From a bacterium UBA2219 (GTDB taxonomy: Bacteria > Desulfobacterota > Deferrimicrobia > Deferrimicrobiales > Deferrimicrobiaceae), in assembly GCA_002327765.1 (NCBI GenBank), contig DCUH01000081.1, forward strand, positions 1 through 21,094: a stretch of DNA of 21,094 nt, given 5' to 3'. This document shows positions 7,555-14,102 of this stretch, piece after piece. The first letter of the stretch is position 1; every line of letters starts with the position of its first letter. Both the position numbers and the translations under genes were made by a program. The notes beneath the pieces are model-generated. The model had not been told where the DNA came from. It did no database searches and was given only the letters and a program-made list of their open reading frames with translations.

Positions 7555-8648
7555 TCCGGATCCGCGGGCTGACCGCGCATCGGGGGAAGTTCCTCCTGGG
7601 CCCGGTAGACCTCGATCTCGACGACGGAGGCTACCTGATCGTCCTTGGCCCCTCCGGAGCGGGCAAGACGGTCCTGCTCGAGGTCTGCCTCGGACTGGAG
7701 TCGCCCTCCGGAGGCGAGGTCGCGATGAACGGCGTTGACATGACGGATCTCCCCCCGGAGCGGCGGCGGATCGCCTACCTTCCCCAGGACCTGGCGCTCT
7801 TTCCCCACCTCTCCGTCCGGGACAACATCCTTTTCGGCGCCCGGCTGCAGCGGCAGGACCCCGACGCGATCCGGGACCGGCTGAGGGAACTGGTGGCCCT
7901 TCTCGATCTCGACGGCATTCTCGATCGGCCCTCGATCCGGACCCTCTCCGGCGGCGAAAAGCAGCGTGTCGCCCTGGCGCGGGCGCTGCTGCCGTCGCCG
8001 CGGGTGCTTTTCCTCGACGAGCCCTTCTCGGCGCTCGATGCGACTATCAAACGGCAGTTACAGATCAAACTGCGTCAGATCAACCGGGAAATGGGCGTGA
8101 CCATCCTGCACGTTACGCACGATCAGGAAGAGGCTTTCCTTCTCGGGGAGCGCATCGCCGTCATGATCGCCGGGAAGCTGCATCAGATAGGGCATCGGGA
8201 CGACATCTATTATCGACCGGCCAGCATCGCCGTTGCCCGGTTCCTGCAAAACCAGAACATCTTCGAGATGCAGGTCGAAGATGGCGGCGACAACGGCACG
8301 CTTCATCTGGCCGGTCCGATTTCCCTTACGACCGGCTCACGATCGGGGATAAGGGTGGGTGATCGCGTCGCCGCGGTGATACGTTCGGAGGAAGTAGTGA
8401 TCATCCGGCCCAACAGGCCGATCGGGAACGAACTGAGGCAGAACCTGTTCGATGGGAGGATTGTCGATATCCTCGGTTTGGGCGGCAACCATATCCTGAC
8501 CGTGGAAATCTCCGACGGGGTGCGCTTGAACGCGGAACTTCCAAACTGTGCGTTCCGCGACCTCGGCTATGCGGTCGGTGATCCGATACGGATCGCACTG
8601 CGCAGCCGCAGTCTCTGGATCCTGCCATGGCCTCGGGAGATGCCATGA
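7551..8648 (+). CDS. Molybdate/tungstate-type ABC transporter ATP-binding protein (ModC/WtpC-like)
   Basis: ATPase of 365 residues powering the transporter. Walker A GPSGAGKT is at residues 33-40, the Q-loop is in YLPQDLALFPHLSV, the signature LSGGEKQ is at 132-138, Walker B VLFLDEP is at 152-158 and the switch histidine is H190 in HVTHDQEEA. After about residue 240 a C-terminal extension of some 120 residues includes a TOBE-like oxyanion-sensing part, with VIRSEEVVI, FDGRIVDILGLGG and VEISDGVRLNAELP visible. This extension is usual in ModC and WtpC. The start is coupled to the permease stop. The trmO-like gene follows within 40 bases. Confidence 0.93.
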   Translation: MIRIRGLTAHRGKFLLGPVDLDLDDGGYLIVLGPSGAGKTVLLEVCLGLESPSGGEVAMNGVDMTDLPPERRRIAYLPQDLALFPHLSVRDNILFGARLQRQDPDAIRDRLRELVALLDLDGILDRPSIRTLSGGEKQRVALARALLPSPRVLFLDEPFSALDATIKRQLQIKLRQINREMGVTILHVTHDQEEAFLLGERIAVMIAGKLHQIGHRDDIYYRPASIAVARFLQNQNIFEMQVEDGGDNGTLHLAGPISLTTGSRSGIRVGDRVAAVIRSEEVVIIRPNRPIGNELRQNLFDGRIVDILGLGGNHILTVEISDGVRLNAELPNCAFRDLGYAVGDPIRIALRSRSLWILPWPREMP

Positions 8649-8687
8649 AAGGATGGATGGCAACCTGAAGGAAGGAGGCGAACAGGA

Positions 8688-9145
8688 GTGGAAGGTGACG
8701 TGATCATCTACAGGCCGTCCAACCGGTCAATGCGAAGGGCTGCCGGGGATGCGCGGAAATCTTTCCGGAGTTCGAGGAGGGGCTTCGCGATATCGAAGGA
8801 TTCTCGCACGTGTACCTCATCGTCCACCTCCACAAGGTGGAATCGGTGCGGTTGACGGTGAAGCCGTTTCTTCAGGATGCGGATCATGGCATATTCTCGA
8901 CGCGGGCGCCTTTCCGGCCGAATGCGATCGGATTGAGCGTGGTGGAACTTCTGTCCCGCGAAGGCAATGTCCTTCACATCGACGGTGTCGATATCCTTGA
9001 CGGTACGCCTCTTCTGGATATAAAGCCGTACACCATCAAGTTCGACAGCGCAGTTTCCGTCCGGAACGGGTGGTACGACGAGGTGAGCGAAGAGGCGGCG
9101 CGGCGGCGGGGCCTTCGGGGCTATAAGGGCGGGGTTGGCTTCTGA
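8688..9145 (+). pseudogene. TrmO/TsaA (UPF0066) family protein, disrupted near the N-terminus
   Basis: TrmO proteins use S-adenosylmethionine to N6-methylate t6A37 in tRNA. Members are often seen beside molybdenum genes. A GTG at 8688 with GGAGG 9 bases upstream opens MEGDVIIYRP. The frame then jumps by -1 at about 8717 and resumes as QPVNAKGCRGCAEIFPEFEE and GLRDIEGFSHVYLIVHLHKV. Strong signatures follow: STRAPFRPNAIGLSVVEL, GVDILDGTPLLDIKPY. The roughly 18-20 residues that normally separate YRPIG from IQP are absent, so the lesion looks like a short out-of-frame deletion rather than one lost base. A ribosome could start at GTG 8810 (AAGGA 9 bases before it), giving a 111-residue product without the N-terminal part. 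Confidence 0.72.
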
Positions 9146-9164
9146 TCCGCTGCGGCAGCCTGTT

Positions 9165-9665
9165 TCATGATCCGCGGATGCCGTTTTCGATGAAGTCTGC
9201 GATGGACGAAGGGTCGTCGATGTCCAGTACCGGGAGGTCGATGTCAAGCGGTTCGTCGCTGGCTACCGCGACGATCGAGGGGTCGCCTTCCTTGCTGTGG
9301 AGAAAAAGCGGTTCGTATCGCTCTTTCCTGTGGACCTCTATCTTCGGGAGCGAGCTTTTCCGGAATCCTTCGACAAGGACAACATCCACGTTCGTAAAGA
9401 ACCTGGACAGCAGTTCCTCGACCGGCGGGGATGCCTGCTGCTTCTCCACGAGAGCCAGCTTTTCCGAAGAGGAGATCACCATTACTTCCGCCCCCGCGGC
9501 GGTGAACCGGTAGCTGTCCTTCCCCGGGTGGTCGATGTCGAACCGATGGGCGTCGTGCTTGAGTGTCCCGACCCGATATCCTCGAGCGGCCAGTTCGGGG
9601 ATGAGCTTCTCGATCAGCGTGGTTTTTCCCGCGCCGGAACGTCCGAGGAACGCGAGAGCCTTCAC
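9165..9665 (-). CDS. mobB: Molybdopterin-guanine dinucleotide biosynthesis adapter protein MobB
   Basis: GTP-binding partner of MobA in making the guanine dinucleotide form of the cofactor used by DMSO-reductase-family enzymes. The 166-residue protein has Walker A GRSGAGKTT at residues 8-16, then TLKHDAHRFDIDHPGKDSYR and AGAEVMVISS, followed by VDVVLVEGFRKSSLPKIEVH. All are classic MobB features. The start is GTG, in a GTGA overlap with the mobA stop, with AAGGAGA 6 bases before it. It is the last gene of the minus-strand unit and converges on the trmO-like gene across a 19-base gap. Confidence 0.94.
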   Translation of the reverse strand: MKALAFLGRSGAGKTTLIEKLIPELAARGYRVGTLKHDAHRFDIDHPGKDSYRFTAAGAEVMVISSSEKLALVEKQQASPPVEELLSRFFTNVDVVLVEGFRKSSLPKIEVHRKERYEPLFLHSKEGDPSIVAVASDEPLDIDLPVLDIDDPSSIADFIENGIRGS

Positions 9666-10258
9666 GATATCTCTCCTTTCCGGATTGCTTCATACTCATC
9701 GACGGTGTTGATGTTCAGGAAGGGCCGCTCTCCTTCGCCGGTTCCGGCGAATTCCGCTTCGGGCACGAATCGCGTCCGGACCAGGGGAAACAGATCACGG
9801 ATTCTGTAATTCCCGGCTTTCAGGAGCTGTTCCATCGGGTCAAGGCAATTCTTGTGATAGAGGGAGAAGAGCGGTTCCGGGTGTTCGCCGCTGAGTGGCA
9901 CCGTGGCGTCGAAGCCGTCGCCGACGGAGATCAGATAACGGAGGATGTGAGGGCTGGCAAAGGGAAGGTCACAGGCGGATGCGAAGATGTAAGGAGTTTT
10001 CGCCCGGGAAAGACCCGTATGCAGCCCGCCCAGGGCGCTGCCCGGGTGGATGTCGGGGAAGATCGGCAGCTCGTATTTATCAAATCTCTCGGGGCGATTT
10101 CCGATGAGGATGAGGTCGGGGAGACACGTCCGGAGCGCGGCAAGCACCTTGTTGACCAGCGGCTCCCCGTCTATCGGCAGCGTCGCCTTGTCCCGCCCCA
10201 TGCGGGAGCTTTTCCCGCCAACCAGGACGACGCCGGTCACGTTGCGGGGATCGATCAA
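9662..10258 (-). CDS. mobA: Molybdenum cofactor guanylyltransferase MobA
   Basis: Transfers GMP from GTP to Mo-molybdopterin, giving the guanine dinucleotide cofactor. The nucleotide-binding loop LVGGKSSRMGRDK is at residues 12-24. The Mg-binding aspartate is D97 in ACDLPFASP, and the central DIHPGSALGGLHTGL motif precedes it. The 198-residue length is usual. The start codon appears to be TTG at 10258, overlapping the moeA stop (TTGA), with no separate ribosome site, so translation probably depends on coupling. An in-frame GTG at 10240 is the alternative. Its product matches the cofactor type needed by the molybdoenzyme at the left edge. Confidence 0.94.
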   Translation of the reverse strand: MIDPRNVTGVVLVGGKSSRMGRDKATLPIDGEPLVNKVLAALRTCLPDLILIGNRPERFDKYELPIFPDIHPGSALGGLHTGLSRAKTPYIFASACDLPFASPHILRYLISVGDGFDATVPLSGEHPEPLFSLYHKNCLDPMEQLLKAGNYRIRDLFPLVRTRFVPEAEFAGTGEGERPFLNINTVDEYEAIRKGEIS

Positions 10259-11460
10259 AATACCGGGTAGAACCGGACGTGCGTACCGGCGGGGAGGAGC
10301 CGCGCACCCATCGGAATCTCGATCACGCCGTCTGCCCTGGAGGCGGAAACGAAATCTCCCGATCCCCGGGAAGGGATTTCAACCACCCGGCTTGAACTAC
10401 CCACGGTTTCAATCTTTCCAAGGGCGAATTTCTTTCGCTCTCCCTTGTTTTTCGCATCGGCGGCCAGCGGGAGCCAGACGGGGCGTGGCAGGAAGTCCGC
10501 CGCCCCGGACGTTTTCCGAAGGAAAGGGAGCACCACCATTTGGAAATGCACCATCACGGCGACGGGGCTACCCGGGAGGGCGATGACCACGCCCCCGTTT
10601 TCCGATCTACCGGCATAGATCGGCTTGCCGGGCTTGACGGCTATCTTGTGTACTGCTTTTTCGACGCCGCATGCCCTCAGGCAATCCGGTACGATGTCGA
10701 TATCGCCCTCGGAAACCCCCCCCGTGATCAACAGGAGATCGGAGGAAAGCCCGGCGCGGATCTTCGTGGTGATCTCCTCGCGGTTGTCCTTCGCGATGCC
10801 GAGGTATTCGACCTGTGTGAAACCGGTCTTTTTCAGGGAGGACAGGAGAAAGTGGGCGTTGCTGTTCCGAATGAAAGCACCGGATGCTCTTTCCCAGGGC
10901 TCCATCAATTCGCCGCCGGTGGCGAGCACGGATATGGAGGGGCGTGAATAAACGGTTACCTCCCATTTGCCGACGGCGGCCAGGGAGGCGATGTGCCGCG
11001 TCCTGAGGATCGTGCCGCGCGGCACCAGGATATCCCCTTGTTTTGCATCTTCGCCTTCCCATGCGATGTGCTGCCCTGCAATGGCCTTTTCGAGGAACAG
11101 CACCTTTCCGTCCGTCGTCTCCTCGGCATGCTCAACGGGGATGACCGTGTCGAAGGCCGCAGGGACCCTCGCGCCGGTCATGATCTTGATGCAGTCGGCT
11201 TCCCCTGCATCGCCGGACCATGTCCCTCCGGGGTTGAGGGTGCCGATGATCCCGAAGGCACGCGCCTCCTCGTTCCCCGTCCACCGAACTGCATAGCCAT
11301 CCATCGCGGAACGGTTGAAGGGGGGAATATTCCGGTCGGCAACCACATCTTTCGAAGTGACCTCCGAGAGGGCATCGGGCAAGAGAATATTCCGCTCATC
11401 CGGCTCATGAGCGAGAGCAAGGATAGACAGCAGGGCTTCCTCGAACGATACGCTCATCAT
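10255..11460 (-). CDS. moeA: Molybdopterin molybdenumtransferase MoeA
   Basis: Inserts molybdate into adenylylated molybdopterin. Family features in order are PPFNRSAMDGYAVR near residues 45-58, IKIMTGARVPAAFDTVIPVE, GDILVPRGTILRTRHI, VLATGGELMEP, LLITGGVSEGDIDIVPD, VKPGKPIYAGR and VIALPGSPVAVMVHF. A domain IV with the usual beta structure closes the protein. I place the start at ATG 11460 (401 residues, usual for MoeA) because AAGGGA lies 5 bases upstream of it. The longer in-frame start at 11493 falls at the predicted transcription start and is unlikely. First gene of moeA-mobA-mobB. Confidence 0.94.
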   Translation of the reverse strand: MMSVSFEEALLSILALAHEPDERNILLPDALSEVTSKDVVADRNIPPFNRSAMDGYAVRWTGNEEARAFGIIGTLNPGGTWSGDAGEADCIKIMTGARVPAAFDTVIPVEHAEETTDGKVLFLEKAIAGQHIAWEGEDAKQGDILVPRGTILRTRHIASLAAVGKWEVTVYSRPSISVLATGGELMEPWERASGAFIRNSNAHFLLSSLKKTGFTQVEYLGIAKDNREEITTKIRAGLSSDLLLITGGVSEGDIDIVPDCLRACGVEKAVHKIAVKPGKPIYAGRSENGGVVIALPGSPVAVMVHFQMVVLPFLRKTSGAADFLPRPVWLPLAADAKNKGERKKFALGKIETVGSSSRVVEIPSRGSGDFVSASRADGVIEIPMGARLLPAGTHVRFYPVF

Positions 11461-11496
11461 GGGTCCCTTTTGGAGATTATTTAATGTATTCAAAGT

Positions 11497-11525
11497 ATTA
11501 TACCTGCAGCAGAGGCGGAAGGGAA
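11497..11525 (-). promoter_or_regulatory. Sigma70-type promoter for moeA-mobA-mobB
   Basis: Read on the minus strand, a perfect TATAAT (11502-11497) is preceded by 17 bases and a weak -35 TTCCCT (11525-11520). Transcription would start near 11490, giving a leader of about 30 bases to the moeA ATG at 11460. The -35 matches the consensus at only three positions, so an activator or a weak basal level is possible. No Mo-box was recognised beside it. Confidence 0.55.
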
Positions 11526-11531
11526 CTCCCT

Positions 11532-11951
11532 ATGAAGTTTCCAGCGACAATGTTCCGGTGGTCTGCCCCAAATTTCCATGCAGTATGCACGGGAAACGGC
11601 GTGAGCTGCGCCGGTTCAGAGGCGGGTGCCGTCAGGAAAACCATCTCCCTTCCGCCTGATCTGGCTGAGGATGCCGAGCGCATCGCTCGCGAGGAGGGCA
11701 AGACCTTGAGCGCCATGATCCAGGACGCGCTCAGGGCTGCGAGGCGTCAACGCTTGCGCGGGGAGTGGAAATCCGCGCAGGGGTATTGGAGCGCCCGGGC
11801 CCGCGAGAAGGGCCTGCTGAAGGAGGAAGATCTCGACCGGTTCATTCGGCGGGATCGACGATCTCGTCATTTCACGGACTATCCTCGACGAAGTGCTTTC
11901 CGGCTGATCGCGCTGGCCGATTATATCAAGGAGGCGGGAAGACGCAGATAA
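11532..11951 (+). CDS. Ribbon-helix-helix antitoxin-like protein with altered ends
   Basis: The core from nt 11632, RKTISLPPDLAEDAERIA and REEGKTLSAMIQDALRAA, is a ribbon-helix-helix DNA-binding domain of the type found in antitoxins. A helical tail with GYWSARAREKGLLKEEDLDR follows, the wording seen in antitoxins paired with PIN toxins. The codon where a start would be expected (before RKTISL) is GTC. The nearest ATG with a ribosome site (AAGGGA) is 11532, which adds about 33 unlike residues. After FIRR the reading frame leaves antitoxin-like sequence and enters out-of-frame toxin-like sequence. It is probably a decayed pair rather than a working antitoxin. It is divergent from moeA. Confidence 0.45.
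   Translation: MKFPATMFRWSAPNFHAVCTGNGVSCAGSEAGAVRKTISLPPDLAEDAERIAREEGKTLSAMIQDALRAARRQRLRGEWKSAQGYWSARAREKGLLKEEDLDRFIRRDRRSRHFTDYPRRSAFRLIALADYIKEAGRRR
11846..11951 (+). pseudogene. PIN-domain toxin fragment fused out of frame to the antitoxin remnant
   Basis: In the frame beginning GGIDDL at about 11847, the segment DLVISRTILDEVLSG ends at a TGA. It matches the middle of PIN-domain toxins, where a segment like LVISPEILEEV follows the first strand-helix unit. The last bases of the longer frame (FRLIALADYIKEAG) could be the next toxin segment, shifted by one base. The toxin start with its first catalytic Asp (usually VLDTNVLVSA) is absent. I infer that a deletion joined the antitoxin tail to the inside of its toxin. 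The fragment is short, so the call is tentative. Confidence 0.35.
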
Positions 11952-11964
11952 TCCCCAGGAGATA

Positions 11965-11995
11965 TTTCCAACCGGCGATCATCCCCGGTTGGAAA
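11965..11995. repeat. Perfect 11-bp inverted repeat
   Basis: TTTCCAACCGG (11965-11975) and its exact complement CCGGTTGGAAA (11985-11995) flank a 9-base loop. A near copy, CCGGCTGGAAA, follows directly at 11996-12006. No T-run follows on either strand, so it does not look like a standard terminator. It sits between the decayed toxin-antitoxin pair and the 3' end of the beta-propeller gene, where a hairpin could protect or end convergent transcripts. Confidence 0.5.
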
Positions 11996-12050
11996 CCGGC
12001 TGGAAATGAGAAACACAAGGTGAAAGAACCCCCACGCCTTAAAAAAGGTC

Positions 12051-13055
12051 TTATTTGATAATCTGTTTCAACGGGCGAAGGGAAGGTTTCAGTTCCAGGC
12101 TGCTTGCAAGAAAGATGTCCTTGTTCCGGGTGAAAAGAAGATAGAATTTTCCCTTCTGGCCCGGGACAGCCACGACCGTCGGGCTGTTCGAGGCGGTGAA
12201 ATCCCGGACGGGCACCGGAGTTTCCCACTGGTTCCCCTTCAGAACGCTTGCGAAAATCGGCTCTGCACTTCCTTCCTCAGACCGGCCCTGGCGAAAGAAA
12301 ATAAACAGGTCCTCCCCGTCGGATGCCATGGAAACCGGGGTGACCGTCCTGGCCTCCCTGGAAAGCTGTGGGAACTTGTCCGCCTGGAGCCAGCCGGTTC
12401 CGCTCTCGTAAGGCAGGATAGTGATCCCCCCGTAGTAGATAGCCGCCTTGAAAAGCCGGTCCTTGTGCCTGCAGAGCGAAACCGTGCCCTCGGCGGCGCC
12501 GGCCGCCTTCTGGTCGCCGGCCCACGACGACCCGTCGAACCAGGAGTGCCAAATTTCCCTTTTCGAATCTTTTGACCCGCCGCCGCGAACCATCAGCAGG
12601 CTTTCCCCCGCCCCGCCGGTTACCCGGTCAAAGGGAAACAGGAGCACCGACGGGCTGTAATGGCTCTTCTGCCCCGGGATCTTGCCCAGCGGCGTCCAGT
12701 TTGCCCCCTCGCTCACAGCGTGCCACAAAGTATCATTCCCGCCCTTGTACACCATGTGCAGCTTGCCTTGGAAAACCTCCAGCGCGGGGGCACCCTGCCC
12801 GTCCAGGTTGGACACCCGGTTGATCATCCAGGTATTGCCGTCCCAGGCGCCGTGCCAGATCGCGTCTCCATCCTTCCCGCCATGGACGATGTGCAGCTTG
12901 CCCTTGTGCCACACGGCCGAGACCCTCGACGCCTGCATCCCTTCCACCTTTACCGGGGTCCCCCAGGCCGGAAGCCCCGCGGCGGTCGACAGGCCCGCGG
13001 TCTGGAAAAAGAAAACACCCGCAAATAACAGTGTCAGAACCCATTTTTTCGGCAT
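12051..13055 (-). CDS. Secreted beta-propeller-like protein, function unknown
   Basis: 334-residue protein with a signal peptide (hydrophobic WVLTLLFAGVFFFQTAGL, likely cleaved after STAAG). The rest is about six degenerate repeats of 45-50 residues. Repeats such as GKLHIVHGG...IWHGAWDGNTW, GKLHMVYKGG...LWHAVSEGANW and LLMVRGGG...IWHSWFDGSSW alternate a strand with a Trp-ending turn. This pattern resembles six- or seven-bladed propellers of fucose-binding lectin (PVL/PLL/AAL) and sialidase-like type. No catalytic residues could be assigned. AAGGAG lies about 8 bases before the ATG and a promoter is visible upstream. It stands alone between mobile-element debris and may be an acquired surface or secreted protein. 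Confidence 0.8.
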   Translation of the reverse strand: MPKKWVLTLLFAGVFFFQTAGLSTAAGLPAWGTPVKVEGMQASRVSAVWHKGKLHIVHGGKDGDAIWHGAWDGNTWMINRVSNLDGQGAPALEVFQGKLHMVYKGGNDTLWHAVSEGANWTPLGKIPGQKSHYSPSVLLFPFDRVTGGAGESLLMVRGGGSKDSKREIWHSWFDGSSWAGDQKAAGAAEGTVSLCRHKDRLFKAAIYYGGITILPYESGTGWLQADKFPQLSREARTVTPVSMASDGEDLFIFFRQGRSEEGSAEPIFASVLKGNQWETPVPVRDFTASNSPTVVAVPGQKGKFYLLFTRNKDIFLASSLELKPSLRPLKQIIK

Positions 13056-13090
13056 ATGCGGCTCTCCTTTTCGGGATGCTTTTCTTCGTC

Positions 13091-13118
13091 AGTATATTCG
13101 CCGTGTGATGTGACGCAA
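13091..13118 (-). promoter_or_regulatory. Sigma70-type promoter for the beta-propeller gene
   Basis: On the minus strand, -35 TTGCGT (13118-13113) and -10 TATACT (13096-13091) are separated by 16 bases. The predicted start is close to 13084, about 30 bases before the ATG at 13055. The -10 has five of six consensus bases. Placement between the transposase remnant and the gene gives it an independent promoter. Confidence 0.5.
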
Positions 13119-13159
13119 CCTGAAAACCCTGCACACGTTGGGTGTTTAAAGCGAAGGGG

Positions 13160-13690
13160 TAGATGGAGGAAGAGCGTCAGCGGCGGCGATCGCCCGATGT
13201 GGTCGAGTATCTTTCGGATGACAGGAGCCTGGGTGACGAAGCCCACAACCCATCCGCTCGCCGCAATCCAGGTACTATCGGGTCGCGGAGGATTGGGCGG
13301 TTCGTGATTCCGCGATGAGCGTACGAATGGGACCCGTAGTAATGGAAGAGTTGGGTTCCCCGTTCTGGGACGTGCGAAGTGAGGCGGGCGATCCGCTCCT
13401 GGTAGTCGCTCCCGGACGAATTTCACCCGCAGGGCGGCGTGTTTGGCACAGCGGGAGTAGCAGAACCCTCGATGTTTGCAGGAGAAGGCGACGCGATATT
13501 CGTTTCCGCAGGCGCTGCACCGTACCCGTGCGAACCCGCATTCGAGAAGGTCGCACACGAAATCGGGATGTGGCCAGTGGAGTTCCCCTGGTTTCGAATG
13601 CGGAAGCGATACTGCAGGTGACGTTGCGGGGTATCCGGCACAACCTTTTGCTCCCGTTGGAAATCGGTTAAAAAAGAGAAGCACAATCAA
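13160..13690 (-). pseudogene. IS91-family transposase remnant with large internal deletion
   Basis: Read on the minus strand, about 13600-13390 encodes the N-terminal zinc-binding domain of IS91-type transposases, with ECGFARVRCSACGNEY, VAFSCKHRGFCYSRCAKHAA and the Cys pairs CxxC...C...CxxxC. At about 13243-13175 the same frame reads FVTQAPVIRKILDHIG, the usual C-terminal tail of these proteins. The HUH catalytic core (HxH and the tyrosine) that should lie between is absent. Intact proteins are near 350-400 residues. The open frame runs on past both ends (13034-13774), which is accidental. It is a dead copy and marks past mobile-element activity beside the tRNA fragments. Confidence 0.65.
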
Positions 13691-13720
13691 TGTGAAAACG
13701 TGTAAAAGCTTGTAAAACAG
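13691..13720. repeat. Three tandem 10-bp repeats
   Basis: TGTGAAAACG, TGTAAAAGCT and TGTAAAACAG lie head to tail with a shared core TGTRAAAA and an exact 10-base period. The AT-rich array sits just upstream of the transposase remnant in its reading direction. The helical phasing suits a protein-binding array or element end, but three short units could arise by chance. Confidence 0.45.
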
Positions 13721-13784
13721 GCGATTTGCGGTATCCAACAAGCGGCTGGTTTTAAAGAATAAATATCTGGCCAATTAAGTTTCG

Positions 13785-13844
13785 CTAGTACTTGAGGGGG
13801 TGGTGGGGAAACCCGTGCGGGTTCAAATCCCGCCTTCGGCACCA
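13785..13844 (+). pseudogene. tRNA-Leu 3' half, 5'-truncated
   Basis: A complete T arm, GCGGG-TTCAAAT-CCCGC (13817-13833), is followed by the acceptor strand CTTCGGC (13834-13840), discriminator A and an encoded CCA (13842-13844). A long variable-arm-like stretch (GGGGAAACCC) precedes it, as in class II tRNA-Leu. CTTGAGG at 13791 resembles a GAG anticodon loop, but flanking bases do not pair. The matching 5' acceptor strand GCCGAAG and a D arm are absent upstream. It is a remnant, not a working tRNA gene. A terminator follows 11 bases later. Confidence 0.6.
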
Positions 13845-13854
13845 GAAAATTACC

Positions 13855-13888
13855 AGGGAGCCTCGGCAAGAATAGAGGCTCCCTTTTT
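13855..13888 (+). terminator. Strong intrinsic terminator behind the tRNA-Leu remnant
   Basis: A perfect 10-bp stem, AGGGAGCCTC (13855-13864) with GAGGCTCCCT (13875-13884), and a 10-base loop are followed by a T-run ending at 13888. It is in the place where a tRNA operon terminator is expected, which supports the idea that an active tRNA-Leu gene once stood here. Confidence 0.85.
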
Positions 13889-13891
13889 CAT

Positions 13892-13917
13892 TTTCTGGTG
13901 CTAGAGCGGGATTTGAA
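13892..13917 (-). repeat. Inverted partial copy of the tRNA-Leu 3' end
   Basis: Read on the minus strand this is TTCAAATCCCGC, TCTAGC, ACCAGAAAAT. It matches the plus-strand remnant at 13822-13850 in the T loop, the T-stem 3' side, CCA and the next bases GAAAAT, differing in the acceptor strand. Together the copies form an imperfect inverted repeat with the terminator in the middle. Its T stem cannot pair, so it is not a tRNA gene. Confidence 0.6.
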
Positions 13918-14023
13918 CTCCAAGGCGCCGCCGAGCGATGAGCGAGGAAAAGCCGCCATGGACGGCGGCGTCAGGCACCGCGGCCGCCGGCGGAGCGAGC
14001 ACAGGGAGGTGCGAGCGCGAGCC

Positions 14024-14043
14024 GGTCAAATCCCGCCTTCGGC
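14024..14043 (+). repeat. Direct partial copy of the tRNA-Leu 3' end
   Basis: GGTCAAATCCCGCCTTCGGC differs from the tRNA remnant at 13820-13840 by one missing T and then diverges (GATA in place of ACCA). With that remnant it forms direct repeats about 200 bases apart, as attachment-site duplications do. The GC-rich stretch between (13921-14020) has no convincing gene and contains small hairpins such as GCCGCCATGGACGGCGGC. Confidence 0.6.
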
Positions 14044-14102
14044 GATACGTGCGAAAATCATTCGACGGTTACAGGGGAAATCCAGAAGGTAAGGTGCGGA
14101 GC

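Noticed and set aside
11461..11493. Longer moeA start at 11493
   Set aside because: The predicted transcription start lies near 11490. ATG 11460 has a ribosome site and gives the usual MoeA N-terminus.
13315..13671. Plus-strand open frames opposite the transposase remnant
   Set aside because: They lack ribosome sites and motifs. The minus strand carries the zinc-binding domain.
13691..13720. CRISPR array or plasmid iterons
   Set aside because: Only three 10-bp units without spacers, no cas genes and no replication initiator gene nearby.
13785..13844. Functional tRNA-Leu gene
   Set aside because: There is no 5' acceptor strand or D arm upstream, and the putative anticodon stem does not pair.
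13938..14102. N-terminal extension of the heme sensor from 13938
   Set aside because: This part reads through the tRNA-derived copy and GC-rich hairpins, has no signal or domain, and ATG 14103 followed by a membrane helix is the natural start.
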